DNA of 18,088 nucleotides, taken from NCBI GenBank assembly GCA_039798005.1, contig JBDKGV010000045.1:1-18088 (forward strand), in the 5' to 3' direction. Each line of letters opens with the position of its first letter. Positions within the stretch are counted from its first letter, which is position 1. The translations under genes were made by a program, and so were the position numbers. Source of the DNA: JBDKGV01 sp039798005. GTDB lineage: Bacteria > Fibrobacterota > Fibrobacteria > UBA5070. Below, piece after piece: positions 1 to 6,352 of the stretch. The notes beneath the pieces were generated by a model. The model worked only from the letters and a program-made list of their open reading frames with translations, ran no database searches and was not told where the DNA came from.

Positions 1-41
1 TCTCGGACGAGTAATCGGCGACATTAGTTTGGTTTGATGAT

Positions 42-77
42 ATCCCGCCCCGGCTCTCCCGGAGGCGGGATTTTTTT
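42..77 (+). terminator. Intrinsic terminator of an upstream gene lying outside the window
   Basis: An 8-bp stem (ATCCCGCC at 42-49 pairing with GGCGGGAT at 64-71) carries an inner CCGG/CCGG stem with one bulged A and is followed by a run of T to position 77. This is a classic Rho-independent terminator on the + strand. It ends transcription from a gene to the left, of which no recognisable coding part lies in the window. It also isolates the outer-membrane gene that follows. Confidence 0.85.
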
Positions 78-89
78 GTGCCGTCTGAC

Positions 90-105
90 TGTGATGCAGA
101 TCACG
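90..105. promoter_or_regulatory. CRP/FNR-family (cAMP receptor) binding site, candidate
   Basis: The 16-mer TGTGATGCAGATCACG matches the CRP consensus TGTGA-N6-TCACA at 9 of 10 fixed positions, and its inner GTGAT/ATCAC arms are exactly palindromic. It lies just after the preceding terminator and about 145 bases before the start codon at 243, in otherwise non-coding DNA. The only downstream target is the outer-membrane protein gene. The match to the enterobacterial consensus is seen directly. That this organism has a CRP homologue reading this box is an inference, helped by the class III adenylate cyclase encoded at 8401-10455. Confidence 0.6.
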
Positions 106-142
106 CCTCGGACGGAAATTGGCAAAACACAGCACAGTTCCC

Positions 143-172
143 TTGGCTCTGGTGCCCAGGAATTGCTATCTC
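143..172 (+). promoter_or_regulatory. Possible promoter of the outer-membrane protein gene
   Basis: TTGGCT (143-148) can serve as a -35. After 18 bases, TATCTC (167-172) is preceded by an extended -10 TG at 164-165. The match is weak. With this start point the CRP-like box would sit about 80 bases upstream, an allowed but not typical position. Other promoters are possible in this region. Confidence 0.25.
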
Positions 173-242
173 AATGTTCAGTCATGGGGTGAGTGCGCGA
201 AAAACGCGCCGCTTCCTTTCCCACACCGTTCAGGAGTTCCTT

Positions 243-959
243 ATGAAGAAGACCCTTGCGATCCTTTCTCTTGCCGCTGCCAGCAGCTTCGCCGTCGTCA
301 AGCCATATTTTGGCGCAAGCCTTGGCTATACTCTTGGCCAGCCGTCATCGAACATTGGTGAGGAAGAGACATCAAGCTCGACCAAGGCCGTGTATGGCTC
401 CCCTGCGGGCAATGCCATTCCCTTGGGCGTCCATTTCGGTGTGATGGACAACGATGTTGTGGGCGCCCAGCTTGATGTTTCCTACCTCATGGGGCAAGAG
501 CAGGAAACTGGCAAATCCCCCACCGGAAGCAGCAAGTCCACGCTTTCCGGACTTCTTTTGACTCCCTCAGTCGTCATTGCCGCCAAAGGCCCATTCACTC
601 CATACGCCAAATTTGGCATGATCGTTGGCGTGAACATGAGTCTTGACCAAAAGACGACCAATGCGGGCGGAAGTGTGAAGAATGAGTTTACGGGTGGGAC
701 CGCCTTTGGCTTTGAAGGTGCGTTGGGTGGGGAGTTCAAGTTGCGGGAGCGCATGGGCATCACCCTTGAGTTCGCAGCGCAGAACATCAAGTGGGCTCCA
801 ACGGAAGGGACAAACACCAGTATCACAGGTCTTGGGATCAATCAAACCACGACCAGCTATGTGGACGAGCATACCATTGGTGCAGCTCACGAAGCACTCA
901 AGGAACCCAAAGACCTCTCCAACCTCGCCATCAAGATCGGTATCAACTACCATCTATAA
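243..959 (+). CDS. Small outer-membrane beta-barrel protein
   Basis: Predicted 238-residue outer-membrane protein. The start at 243 is chosen because AGGAG (232-236) lies 6 bases upstream and because translation from it opens with a clean signal peptide (MKKTLAILSLAAASSFA, about 17 residues). The longer open frame to 78 would bury this peptide and run through the CRP-like box. The mature part alternates glycine/aromatic-rich strands with polar loops (YFGASLGYTLG near its start; FEGALGGEFKLRERMGITLEF mid-protein) and ends in an amphipathic strand IKIGINYHL, typical of 8-10-strand OmpX/OmpA-like barrels. There are no cysteines and no other domain. The function (porin, adhesin or structural) cannot be told. 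It is monocistronic, with terminators on both sides, and may be controlled by the CRP-like box. It could equally be assigned to a lineage-specific porin family with no known role. Confidence 0.8.
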   Translation: MKKTLAILSLAAASSFAVVKPYFGASLGYTLGQPSSNIGEEETSSSTKAVYGSPAGNAIPLGVHFGVMDNDVVGAQLDVSYLMGQEQETGKSPTGSSKSTLSGLLLTPSVVIAAKGPFTPYAKFGMIVGVNMSLDQKTTNAGGSVKNEFTGGTAFGFEGALGGEFKLRERMGITLEFAAQNIKWAPTEGTNTSITGLGINQTTTSYVDEHTIGAAHEALKEPKDLSNLAIKIGINYHL

Positions 960-998
960 GGTCTCCGCTTTCGGCTCCGTGCCGAGCTGAGAGGCATG

Positions 999-1037
999 AA
1001 CCCCGGTGTGCTTTGGCCCATCGGGGTTTCTTGTTTC
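999..1037 (+). terminator. Intrinsic terminator after the outer-membrane protein gene
   Basis: AACCCCG (999-1005) pairs with CGGGGTT (1022-1028), extended inward by G-T, T-A and G-C pairs to give about 10 bp with a 10-base loop. The T-rich stretch TTTCTTGTTT follows. It lies 40 bases after the stop codon. A shorter TCGGC/GCCGA hairpin at 971-985 sits in front of it. Confidence 0.7.
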
Positions 1038-1078
1038 CTCCGGTGAAAATGGGCGAGCTTTTTGCCGTGCATCCTTTG

Positions 1079-1084
1079 TATTGT
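1079..1084 (+). promoter_or_regulatory. Candidate -10 element for a leaderless PEP carboxylase transcript
   Basis: TATTGT (4 of 6 to TATAAT) ends exactly 7 bases before the ATG at 1092, where no Shine-Dalgarno sequence is visible. No convincing -35 is seen. I list it because the same spacing recurs before other genes here, most clearly at 14504-14517. Confidence 0.25.
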
Positions 1085-1091
1085 CATTGGT

Positions 1092-3824
1092 ATGAATGAC
1101 GCATCGACGCCGGTTTCCCACGGTCGCCTGGAAAGGGACCTCAGCCATCTCTCTCGACTTCTCCGGACCATGCTGGAACGTCAAGGCCGCGCCGATCTTG
1201 CCGCCTGGATCCCGTGGAGCGGGCCGCTTCCGACCGGAGACGCTCCCCCCGAGGCCGAGCGCCTGTACACCATCGCCTTCGAGATCCTCAATCTCGTGGA
1301 GGAGAACGCCTCGGCCCAGACGCGTCGAGCCAACGAGTCGCGCGCAGGCCTGAGCGCCGAGCGTGGTTTGTGGGCCTGGGCCTTCAAGCGCCTGAAGGAG
1401 CGTGGAGCCTCGTCGGACGAAGCGCTGGCGGCCATTCACCGCAGTTCGGTGGAGCCGGTGCTGACGGCGCATCCGACCGAGGCGCGTCGCACCACCCTCC
1501 TTGAGCACCATCGCAACATCTACGTGCTCTTGGTGAAGCTGGAAAGCTCGCACTGGACTCCTTGGGAGCGCGAGTCGTTCGAGGACGAGATCGTCGCCTT
1601 GCTTGAGCGCTTGTGGCGTACGGGCGGCGTGCAACTGGTGAAGCCCACGGTGGCCGATGAGGTGGAGAACGCTTGCCATTTCTTGGGCACGGTGTTCCCC
1701 GATGTGCTTCTGGATCTCGACCAGCGCCTGCGCGACGCTTGGCGCGATGCCGGCTGGGACATGGCATTGATGCGCGATGCGTCCAACTACCCTCGCCTTT
1801 CCTTCGGATCGTGGGTGGGAGGAGACCGCGACGGTCATCCTCATGTGACCCCGGTGGTCACGACGGCATCGCTCCTTCGCATGCGCGGGATCGCCATGAG
1901 CCGGTTGCGTGGGCGCATGATCGAGGCCGCTTCGCGGTTGAGCCTGTCGAGCGCCTTGCAGGCGCCGGATGCGGCGTTGGTCGAGCGGATCGAGTGCTTG
2001 GCTGAAATGCTGGGAGAGGTGGGCGCGCGCGCCAAGGCCCGGAACCAAGGGGAGCCATGGCGCCAGCTCCTGAACCTGATGATCGCCCGCCTGCCCACGG
2101 ACCCGGCGCGGGTGCCGGTGCCGCCGTTCTACCGTTCCCCGTCGGAGATCCAGGCGGATCTTGCCCTGTTGCGGCAAAGCCTGAATGCCGTCGGAGCCGG
2201 GCACCTGGCCGATACCGATGTGCTTCCGCTGGAGCGCGAAGTCGCCGTCTTCGGCTTCCACCTGGCCCGCTTGGATGTGCGCCAGAACAGCGGAACGCAC
2301 GACAAGGCGATGGAACGGCTGCTTGAGCAGTCGGGCGCCTCGGATGTCCAGTTCTCCCAGTGGAACGAGATGCAGCGCCGCTCCTTCCTCGAGAAGGAAC
2401 TCGCCACTCCGCGCCCCTTCGTGGTGCCGGGGGCCGCGTTGGAAGGCGAGGCGGAGGTGTCTGTCGGTGCCTTGCGCGCTGTGGCCAACCACATCGAGAA
2501 CTTCGGTCCGGAGGCGATCGGGCACGCCATCCTGTCGATGACCCGCAGCTTCTCCGACCTTTTGACAGTTTCCGTCCTTGGTCGCGAGGCCGGCCTCTGG
2601 GTCCGCACTCCGGAAGGCTGGGCCAGCCGGGTTCCGGCGGCACCTCTGTTCGAGACGCTGGACGACCTGTTCCGCGCGCCGGAGATCATGCGCCAATTCC
2701 TTTCGCATCCCTTCGTGCGCCGGACGCTGGAGCTTGCCCGCGCCACGTGGGAGCCCAACGCCCCGCGTCCCATCCAGGCGATCATGGTGGGCTACAGCGA
2801 TTCGGGCAAGGACGGCGGCATCGTGGCAAGCCAAGTGCGGGTGCGCCGCACCCAGGAGCTTCTGGTGTCGGTGGCCGACGAACTGGGCGTGGACCTGCGC
2901 ATCTTCCATGGCCGCGGTGGAACCATCAGCCGAGGCGCCGGTCCAACCGACCGCTTCCTGCGGGCGCTGCCGCCGCAGAGCCTGATCACCGGCCTGCGCG
3001 TGACCGAGCAGGGCGAGACGATCTCCCAGAAGTACGCGAACCGCATCACGGCGCGACACAACCTGGAACTGCTTTCCGCAGGTGCGGTCGCCGCCGCCGT
3101 GCGTCGCTCGGAGCCGGTCAGCCGCGCCACCGAGGACGAGGTCCTCTCGATCCTGGAGGCCGCCAGCCAGAAGAAATGGCGCGCCTTGGTGGAACACGAG
3201 GAGTTCGCGGCGTTCTTCGGGCAGGTGACCCCGCTTGACGTGATCGAGCGTGCCCGCATCGGATCACGTCCGTCGCGCCGCAGTGGTCGCCGCAGCGTGG
3301 CCGACCTTCGCGCGATTCCTTGGGTGTTCTCGTGGAGCCAGTCCCGGTTCATGGCTCCGGGTTGGTTCGGTTCGGGAACGGCACTGGAGACCTTGAGGGA
3401 CGAGCATCCGGCCTTGTGGGAGAGCTTCCGCAAGATCGTGGTGGAGCGCTCCTTCCCGCGCTTTCTCTTCAACAACATCGAGGCGTCGGTCTACACCGGA
3501 AGCGAGGCCATCTCGCGCACTTATGGAGATCTTGCCGAGCCCCGCCTGGGCGAATTGTTCCTGCCCTCCATCTTCGAGGAGCGGGCGCGCACCGTGACGC
3601 TTTTGGAGGAGCTCTTCGGATCGCCCTTCCAGACGCACCGCCCGAAGCTCTCGCGGTCGCTCGGCTTGCGCGAAGGGACGCTCGACCTGTTGCACCATCG
3701 CCAGGTCGGCCTGTTGCGGCAGTGGCGTCCGCTGGACGAGGAGGATCCTCTCAAGACCCGCATGCTCGATCAGCTTCTGGGGACGGTCAACGCGATCGCG
3801 GCGGGACTGGGAACCACGGGCTGA
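1092..3824 (+). CDS. ppc: Phosphoenolpyruvate carboxylase
   Basis: Cytoplasmic anaplerotic enzyme converting PEP plus bicarbonate to oxaloacetate and phosphate. From ATG 1092 it has 910 residues, close to the roughly 880-970 of bacterial enzymes. A TTG at 1062 would add ten residues (MPCILCIVIG); neither start has a clear ribosome site, and 1092 fits the family N-terminus better. Family landmarks appear in order: VLTAHPTE with catalytic His127, GGDRDGHP (243-250), MVGYSDSGKDGG, the mobile loop FHGRGGTISRGAGP (605-618), LRVTEQGETISQKYA, PWVFSWSQSRFMAPGWFG, NNIEASV, and the C-terminal NAIAAGLGTTG. Oddities are His for the usual Asn in GGDRDGNP and a final TTG where most enzymes end in NTG; neither removes a known catalytic residue. 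It has its own region between terminators and is not obviously in an operon. Confidence 0.96.
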   Translation: MNDASTPVSHGRLERDLSHLSRLLRTMLERQGRADLAAWIPWSGPLPTGDAPPEAERLYTIAFEILNLVEENASAQTRRANESRAGLSAERGLWAWAFKRLKERGASSDEALAAIHRSSVEPVLTAHPTEARRTTLLEHHRNIYVLLVKLESSHWTPWERESFEDEIVALLERLWRTGGVQLVKPTVADEVENACHFLGTVFPDVLLDLDQRLRDAWRDAGWDMALMRDASNYPRLSFGSWVGGDRDGHPHVTPVVTTASLLRMRGIAMSRLRGRMIEAASRLSLSSALQAPDAALVERIECLAEMLGEVGARAKARNQGEPWRQLLNLMIARLPTDPARVPVPPFYRSPSEIQADLALLRQSLNAVGAGHLADTDVLPLEREVAVFGFHLARLDVRQNSGTHDKAMERLLEQSGASDVQFSQWNEMQRRSFLEKELATPRPFVVPGAALEGEAEVSVGALRAVANHIENFGPEAIGHAILSMTRSFSDLLTVSVLGREAGLWVRTPEGWASRVPAAPLFETLDDLFRAPEIMRQFLSHPFVRRTLELARATWEPNAPRPIQAIMVGYSDSGKDGGIVASQVRVRRTQELLVSVADELGVDLRIFHGRGGTISRGAGPTDRFLRALPPQSLITGLRVTEQGETISQKYANRITARHNLELLSAGAVAAAVRRSEPVSRATEDEVLSILEAASQKKWRALVEHEEFAAFFGQVTPLDVIERARIGSRPSRRSGRRSVADLRAIPWVFSWSQSRFMAPGWFGSGTALETLRDEHPALWESFRKIVVERSFPRFLFNNIEASVYTGSEAISRTYGDLAEPRLGELFLPSIFEERARTVTLLEELFGSPFQTHRPKLSRSLGLREGTLDLLHHRQVGLLRQWRPLDEEDPLKTRMLDQLLGTVNAIAAGLGTTG

Positions 3825-3827
3825 TTC

Positions 3828-3855
3828 GGGGCGCCTCCGGGCGCACCAATTTGTT
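3828..3855 (+). terminator. Possible weak terminator after ppc
   Basis: GCGCC (3831-3835) and GGCGC (3840-3844) form a perfect 5-bp hairpin with loop TCCG. It can be extended past one mismatch by GG/CC (3828-3829 with 3846-3847) and is followed by the moderately T-rich AATTTGTT. The U tract is poor, so termination may be partial. Confidence 0.4.
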
Positions 3856-3863
3856 GCTACCAT
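3855..3863 (+). promoter_or_regulatory. Candidate extended -10 for the small gene after ppc
   Basis: TGCTACCAT carries the extended -10 TG, one base, then TACCAT (4 of 6 to consensus). It overlaps the ATG at 3862 and lies 7 bases before an in-frame GTG at 3871. If used, the true start would be the GTG on a leaderless mRNA. No -35 is seen. Confidence 0.3.
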
Positions 3864-4242
3864 GCAAGGCGTGGACGAGACGCCAACATCCGGTTCGGAG
3901 CCAAGCCCCGAAGTCCATCGCAAGATGCTGCAAGACCTGCACGCCATCTTGGATGCTTCGCGTCAGCCGCTGGAAAAAATCGGACGTTGGATCTTGGGGC
4001 GCCATCGCCTCTTCGAGCATGAGCACATCTCCGCATGGGACTCGAAGAGCGGGTGCTGGATCGTGGAGCGCATGGACGATGCTCCCGATTCCGTGTATGC
4101 GATCGGGCCGGATCTTCCCATCAAGCACTGCTCTTCCTGGGGGGAGGCGCGACTGTTCGTCCTGATCAGTGGCGCGGCGGCGGAAGTTCCCGGCGACCTC
4201 GATCTCCTGCCCTATCGGTTGCAGATTCAGGCCGAAGGCTGA
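3862..4242 (+). CDS. Small protein of unknown function
   Basis: A 126-residue protein I do not recognise. It has no signal peptide or membrane segment and is therefore likely cytoplasmic. The first 18 residues are polar, Pro/Ser-rich and probably disordered. A helical stretch follows (HRKMLQDLHAILDASRQPLEKIGRWIL), then a compact alpha/beta-looking part with many aromatic and charged residues (ISAWDSKSGCWIVERMDD), ending near LPYRLQIQAEG. It has two cysteines and no known motif. No Shine-Dalgarno precedes ATG 3862; an in-frame GTG at 3871, 7 bases after an extended -10-like sequence, is an alternative start that would remove three residues. It follows ppc by 37 bases across a weak hairpin and could be co-transcribed by read-through. 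The codon use resembles its neighbours and the frame is intact, so I regard it as a real gene. Confidence 0.65.
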   Translation: MQGVDETPTSGSEPSPEVHRKMLQDLHAILDASRQPLEKIGRWILGRHRLFEHEHISAWDSKSGCWIVERMDDAPDSVYAIGPDLPIKHCSSWGEARLFVLISGAAAEVPGDLDLLPYRLQIQAEG

Positions 4243-4322
4243 TCTTGTCGCGACGGCATTCCTTCTCCGGGCCTGTTTCCAACTTGCGAACGGGATTGTG
4301 ATTCCCTGCGGAATTTTGCTTG

Positions 4323-4351
4323 TTGGAGTGGATAAGGTGAGCGAGAATAGT
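4323..4351 (+). promoter_or_regulatory. Possible promoter of the envelope/cyclase cluster
   Basis: TTGGAG (4323-4328) is spaced 17 bases from AATAGT (4346-4351), in a locally AT-richer stretch of the 152-base gap between the genes ending at 4242 and starting at 4395. This is the only plausible promoter in the gap and would drive the cluster from 4395 onward. No good terminator is seen in the gap, only a short GGGA/TCCC hairpin near 4293-4307. Confidence 0.3.
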
Positions 4352-4360
4352 TCTATTGGG

Positions 4361-4390
4361 ATGAATCCGGTTTCTCGACGGAAGGAATGA
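4361..4390 (+). other. Possible leader peptide or displaced N-terminus
   Basis: A nine-codon frame MNPVSRRKE begins at ATG 4361 and stops at TGA 4388-4390, five bases before the next gene's ATG at 4395. It overlaps that gene's AAGGA ribosome site. It supplies the basic residues that the next gene's signal peptide lacks. It may be a translationally coupled leader peptide, part of a frameshifted start, or chance. Confidence 0.25.
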
Positions 4391-4394
4391 CCTC

Positions 4395-5621
4395 ATGCTG
4401 GCTTTGGTTGGGCTCGTATCGACTTTGATGGCGTTGTCTGGGGCAAGTGCCAGAAGTGCGACCTATTGCACGAATCCTCCGGATGCGATCGGTTTCCATG
4501 TGGATGCTCCGTCGCTCTCCGGAACGATCACGCGATTGGACTTTTCGTGGTTCAATCTCGAGCAGGACGGAACGTCGCCGGTGTTCTTCAGTGCGAAGAT
4601 CTGCAACGGGAGCGAAGACACCGCCAAGTTGCGCATGATCGTGGCGATCCTGGTCACTCCCACGGATCCGGCCTTGGCGGCGCAGTGCGGTTCAAGCGGC
4701 TGCTGGGCCGAGGAGCAGGTCACCAAACCCATCGTGGTGGCACCGCATGCAAGCAAGGTGATCACTTCGAAGGACTTGTATTCAAGCGACTATGAGCCGG
4801 GGGGATACGATCCTTCCAATGCTCCGTTCCGCAATCTCCTGACCAAGATTGGCCGCCTGCCACCTGCCGACATCAGCATGTACTTCGGTTTGATTTGCGG
4901 GGATGAGGCTCCAAATGTGCGCGGCAAGAGCATTGGCGAATTGGAACAGATCGTAAGCAACAACCACATTCCTTCCCAGAAGATCAGCTCGGAGTATCGC
5001 CCGTTCAGCGGTGTCAGCCTCCTGCAGCCGGGTGCACCCGGGGCGTATCCTGAAATCTTCAATCCCACTCCGCTTTTTTCCTTCCAGTCGGAACTCTCCG
5101 ATCTCAATCGCTTCAAATACCAGAACGACAAACGCTTCGAGTTGCAGTTGTGGAAGGTTCGTCCCAACGAGAATCAAGGCCAGAGCTTGGCGCGTCGTCC
5201 GGACGAAGCCGTGGAGCTCAATGAGTCCATGGTGGCCTATCCGGCTTCGTGGGCACCGCTTCAGGCGGGAGAAAGTTACCTGTGGCGGGTGCAGGCGCGG
5301 GATCGCGGTCCTGTGACCAGTTGGGTTTCTTCGGAGCCTTACGGCTTCCGGGTGGCTTCCTTGAACAAGGCGGCGGGCCTGGATCCTGCATGGCTTTCCT
5401 CGGCGGAAGGACTGTCTGCGGAACAGTCCCGATTGTTGCGAGCCTTGGCGCGAATCCTCGGGAACAAGGTCGGTGTCCTGGAGCAGGCCGTCCGCGAGGG
5501 CAAGGTGGATCCCTCCAGCTTGACCTTGGACGGAAAGGCCATTTCCATCGGGATGCTGGAAGCCATGGTGCAGGATTTCGAAGCTGGCAAGAATACCGTG
5601 ACTCGTGCGGGGACCCCATGA
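4395..5621 (+). CDS. Secreted protein with a C-terminal FN3-like region
   Basis: A 408-residue exported protein of unknown function. AAGGA (4382-4386) is 8 bases before ATG 4395. The N-terminus is a hydrophobic stretch with a signal-peptidase-like site after LSGASA (residue 19), but it has no basic residue before it. The mature part has five cysteines (as in TYC, KIC, QCGSSGC and LICGDE), which would fit disulfides in the periplasm or outside. Residues about 215-325 read like a fibronectin-type/Ig-like fold as found in surface proteins: PTPLFSFQSEL, ELQLWKVRP, SYLWRVQARD, SWVSSEPYGFRV. The last 80 residues are helical (LSAEQSRLLRALARILGNK). It is the first gene of the cluster, and its TGA overlaps the FecR gene's ATG by four bases, so the two are almost surely translated together. 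It probably works with the FecR and barrel proteins at the envelope. Confidence 0.72.
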   Translation: MLALVGLVSTLMALSGASARSATYCTNPPDAIGFHVDAPSLSGTITRLDFSWFNLEQDGTSPVFFSAKICNGSEDTAKLRMIVAILVTPTDPALAAQCGSSGCWAEEQVTKPIVVAPHASKVITSKDLYSSDYEPGGYDPSNAPFRNLLTKIGRLPPADISMYFGLICGDEAPNVRGKSIGELEQIVSNNHIPSQKISSEYRPFSGVSLLQPGAPGAYPEIFNPTPLFSFQSELSDLNRFKYQNDKRFELQLWKVRPNENQGQSLARRPDEAVELNESMVAYPASWAPLQAGESYLWRVQARDRGPVTSWVSSEPYGFRVASLNKAAGLDPAWLSSAEGLSAEQSRLLRALARILGNKVGVLEQAVREGKVDPSSLTLDGKAISIGMLEAMVQDFEAGKNTVTRAGTP

Positions 5622-6343
5622 AAATGCGTCTCATGACATTGCTTTGCTTGCTGGGACTTGCGATTCCAGCGCTTTCCGAACCTTTGGCCGTGATCGTACG
5701 GACCAAGGGCGAGGTCTGGCTTGGCCAAGGGAAGACGCCGGCGACGGCCCGGTCCGGCGATGTGATCCAAGAAGGTGCCCAGATCTCGACCGGAGCGGAC
5801 GGGCGCGCCTTGATCCGCTTCATGGCCGACCAGAGCATCGCCGAGATCAAGCCGGGCTCGGTCGTCCTTTTGAACAAACGGGTGCGCGAAGACGGGACCG
5901 TCTTGCGGCGCGTCTTCCTGCAGGCGGGCGATGCGGCCTTTGGAATCACCCCGGGCAAGGGACGAGACCTTCGCTTTGAAAGCGCGACGACCGTGGCATC
6001 GGTGCGTGGCACCCAGTTCGGCATGAAGGTGGAAGGCGGCAAGACCCGACTCGGAGTCTCGGAAGGCGTGGTCCGCGTTTGCCACACTTCGCTGGGGAGC
6101 ACGGTCCATGTCTCGGCCGGTGGAGAAGTCGTCGTCTCGGAGGAGGGCATCGAGTTCACTCAGGGAACGCCAGCCCCGGACTCCGAAGGCGTTCAAGGCC
6201 AGAGCATTGCGCATCGGATCGCCGTGGACTTTCAAGGAGCCGTATCGCGCAAGCCGTTGCAGATCGACTGGGACAGCACCAGCACGAAGGCCTCGGCAGT
6301 GCGCAAGTACGACCCCGCTCTCTTCCAGTTGGTGAATCCTTAA
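5618..6343 (+). CDS. Periplasmic FecR-domain protein
   Basis: A 241-residue FecR-family protein. The start at 5618 overlaps the upstream stop (ATGA); ATG 5624 is an alternative. The signal peptide MKMRLMTLLCLLGLAIPALS is followed directly by the FecR fold: VRTKGEVWLGQGKTPA, GDVIQEGAQISTGADGRALI, IAEIKPGSVVLL, LQAGDAAF, the hallmark TTVASVRGTQFGMKV, then GVSEGVVRV and HVSAGGEVVV (residues about 25-175). Classical FecR proteins have a cytoplasmic anti-sigma part and a membrane anchor; both are absent, and no ECF sigma factor is nearby. This one is therefore a free or complex-bound periplasmic domain. Secreted FecR domains beside CHASE2 cyclases are, to my knowledge, a recurring arrangement. A ligand- or barrel-binding role between the outer membrane and the cyclase is inferred. 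The last 50 residues are not recognised. Confidence 0.88.
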   Translation: MKMRLMTLLCLLGLAIPALSEPLAVIVRTKGEVWLGQGKTPATARSGDVIQEGAQISTGADGRALIRFMADQSIAEIKPGSVVLLNKRVREDGTVLRRVFLQAGDAAFGITPGKGRDLRFESATTVASVRGTQFGMKVEGGKTRLGVSEGVVRVCHTSLGSTVHVSAGGEVVVSEEGIEFTQGTPAPDSEGVQGQSIAHRIAVDFQGAVSRKPLQIDWDSTSTKASAVRKYDPALFQLVNP

Positions 6344-6352
6344 GGGGGCCAT

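Noticed and set aside
78..242. An N-terminal extension of the outer-membrane protein gene to 78
   Set aside because: It would put 55 non-conserved residues before a clear signal peptide and overlaps the CRP-like box. AGGAG supports the start at 243.
1845..1861. Perfect GTGACC-CCGGT-GGTCAC inverted repeat
   Set aside because: It falls inside the coding sequence of PEP carboxylase just after GGDRDGHP. Its spacing does not fit a CRP site, and it is explained by codon content.
954..3197. A 747-codon open frame on the - strand
   Set aside because: It lies antisense to the clearly conserved PEP carboxylase gene and has a low-complexity, Arg/His-rich composition with no recognisable motif.
4169..4360. 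Open + frame overlapping the end of the small gene and the gap after it
   Set aside because: Its first part is a frame-shifted shadow of the gene at 3862 and the rest is promoter-like non-coding DNA. Only the last nine codons from 4361 are considered worth noting.
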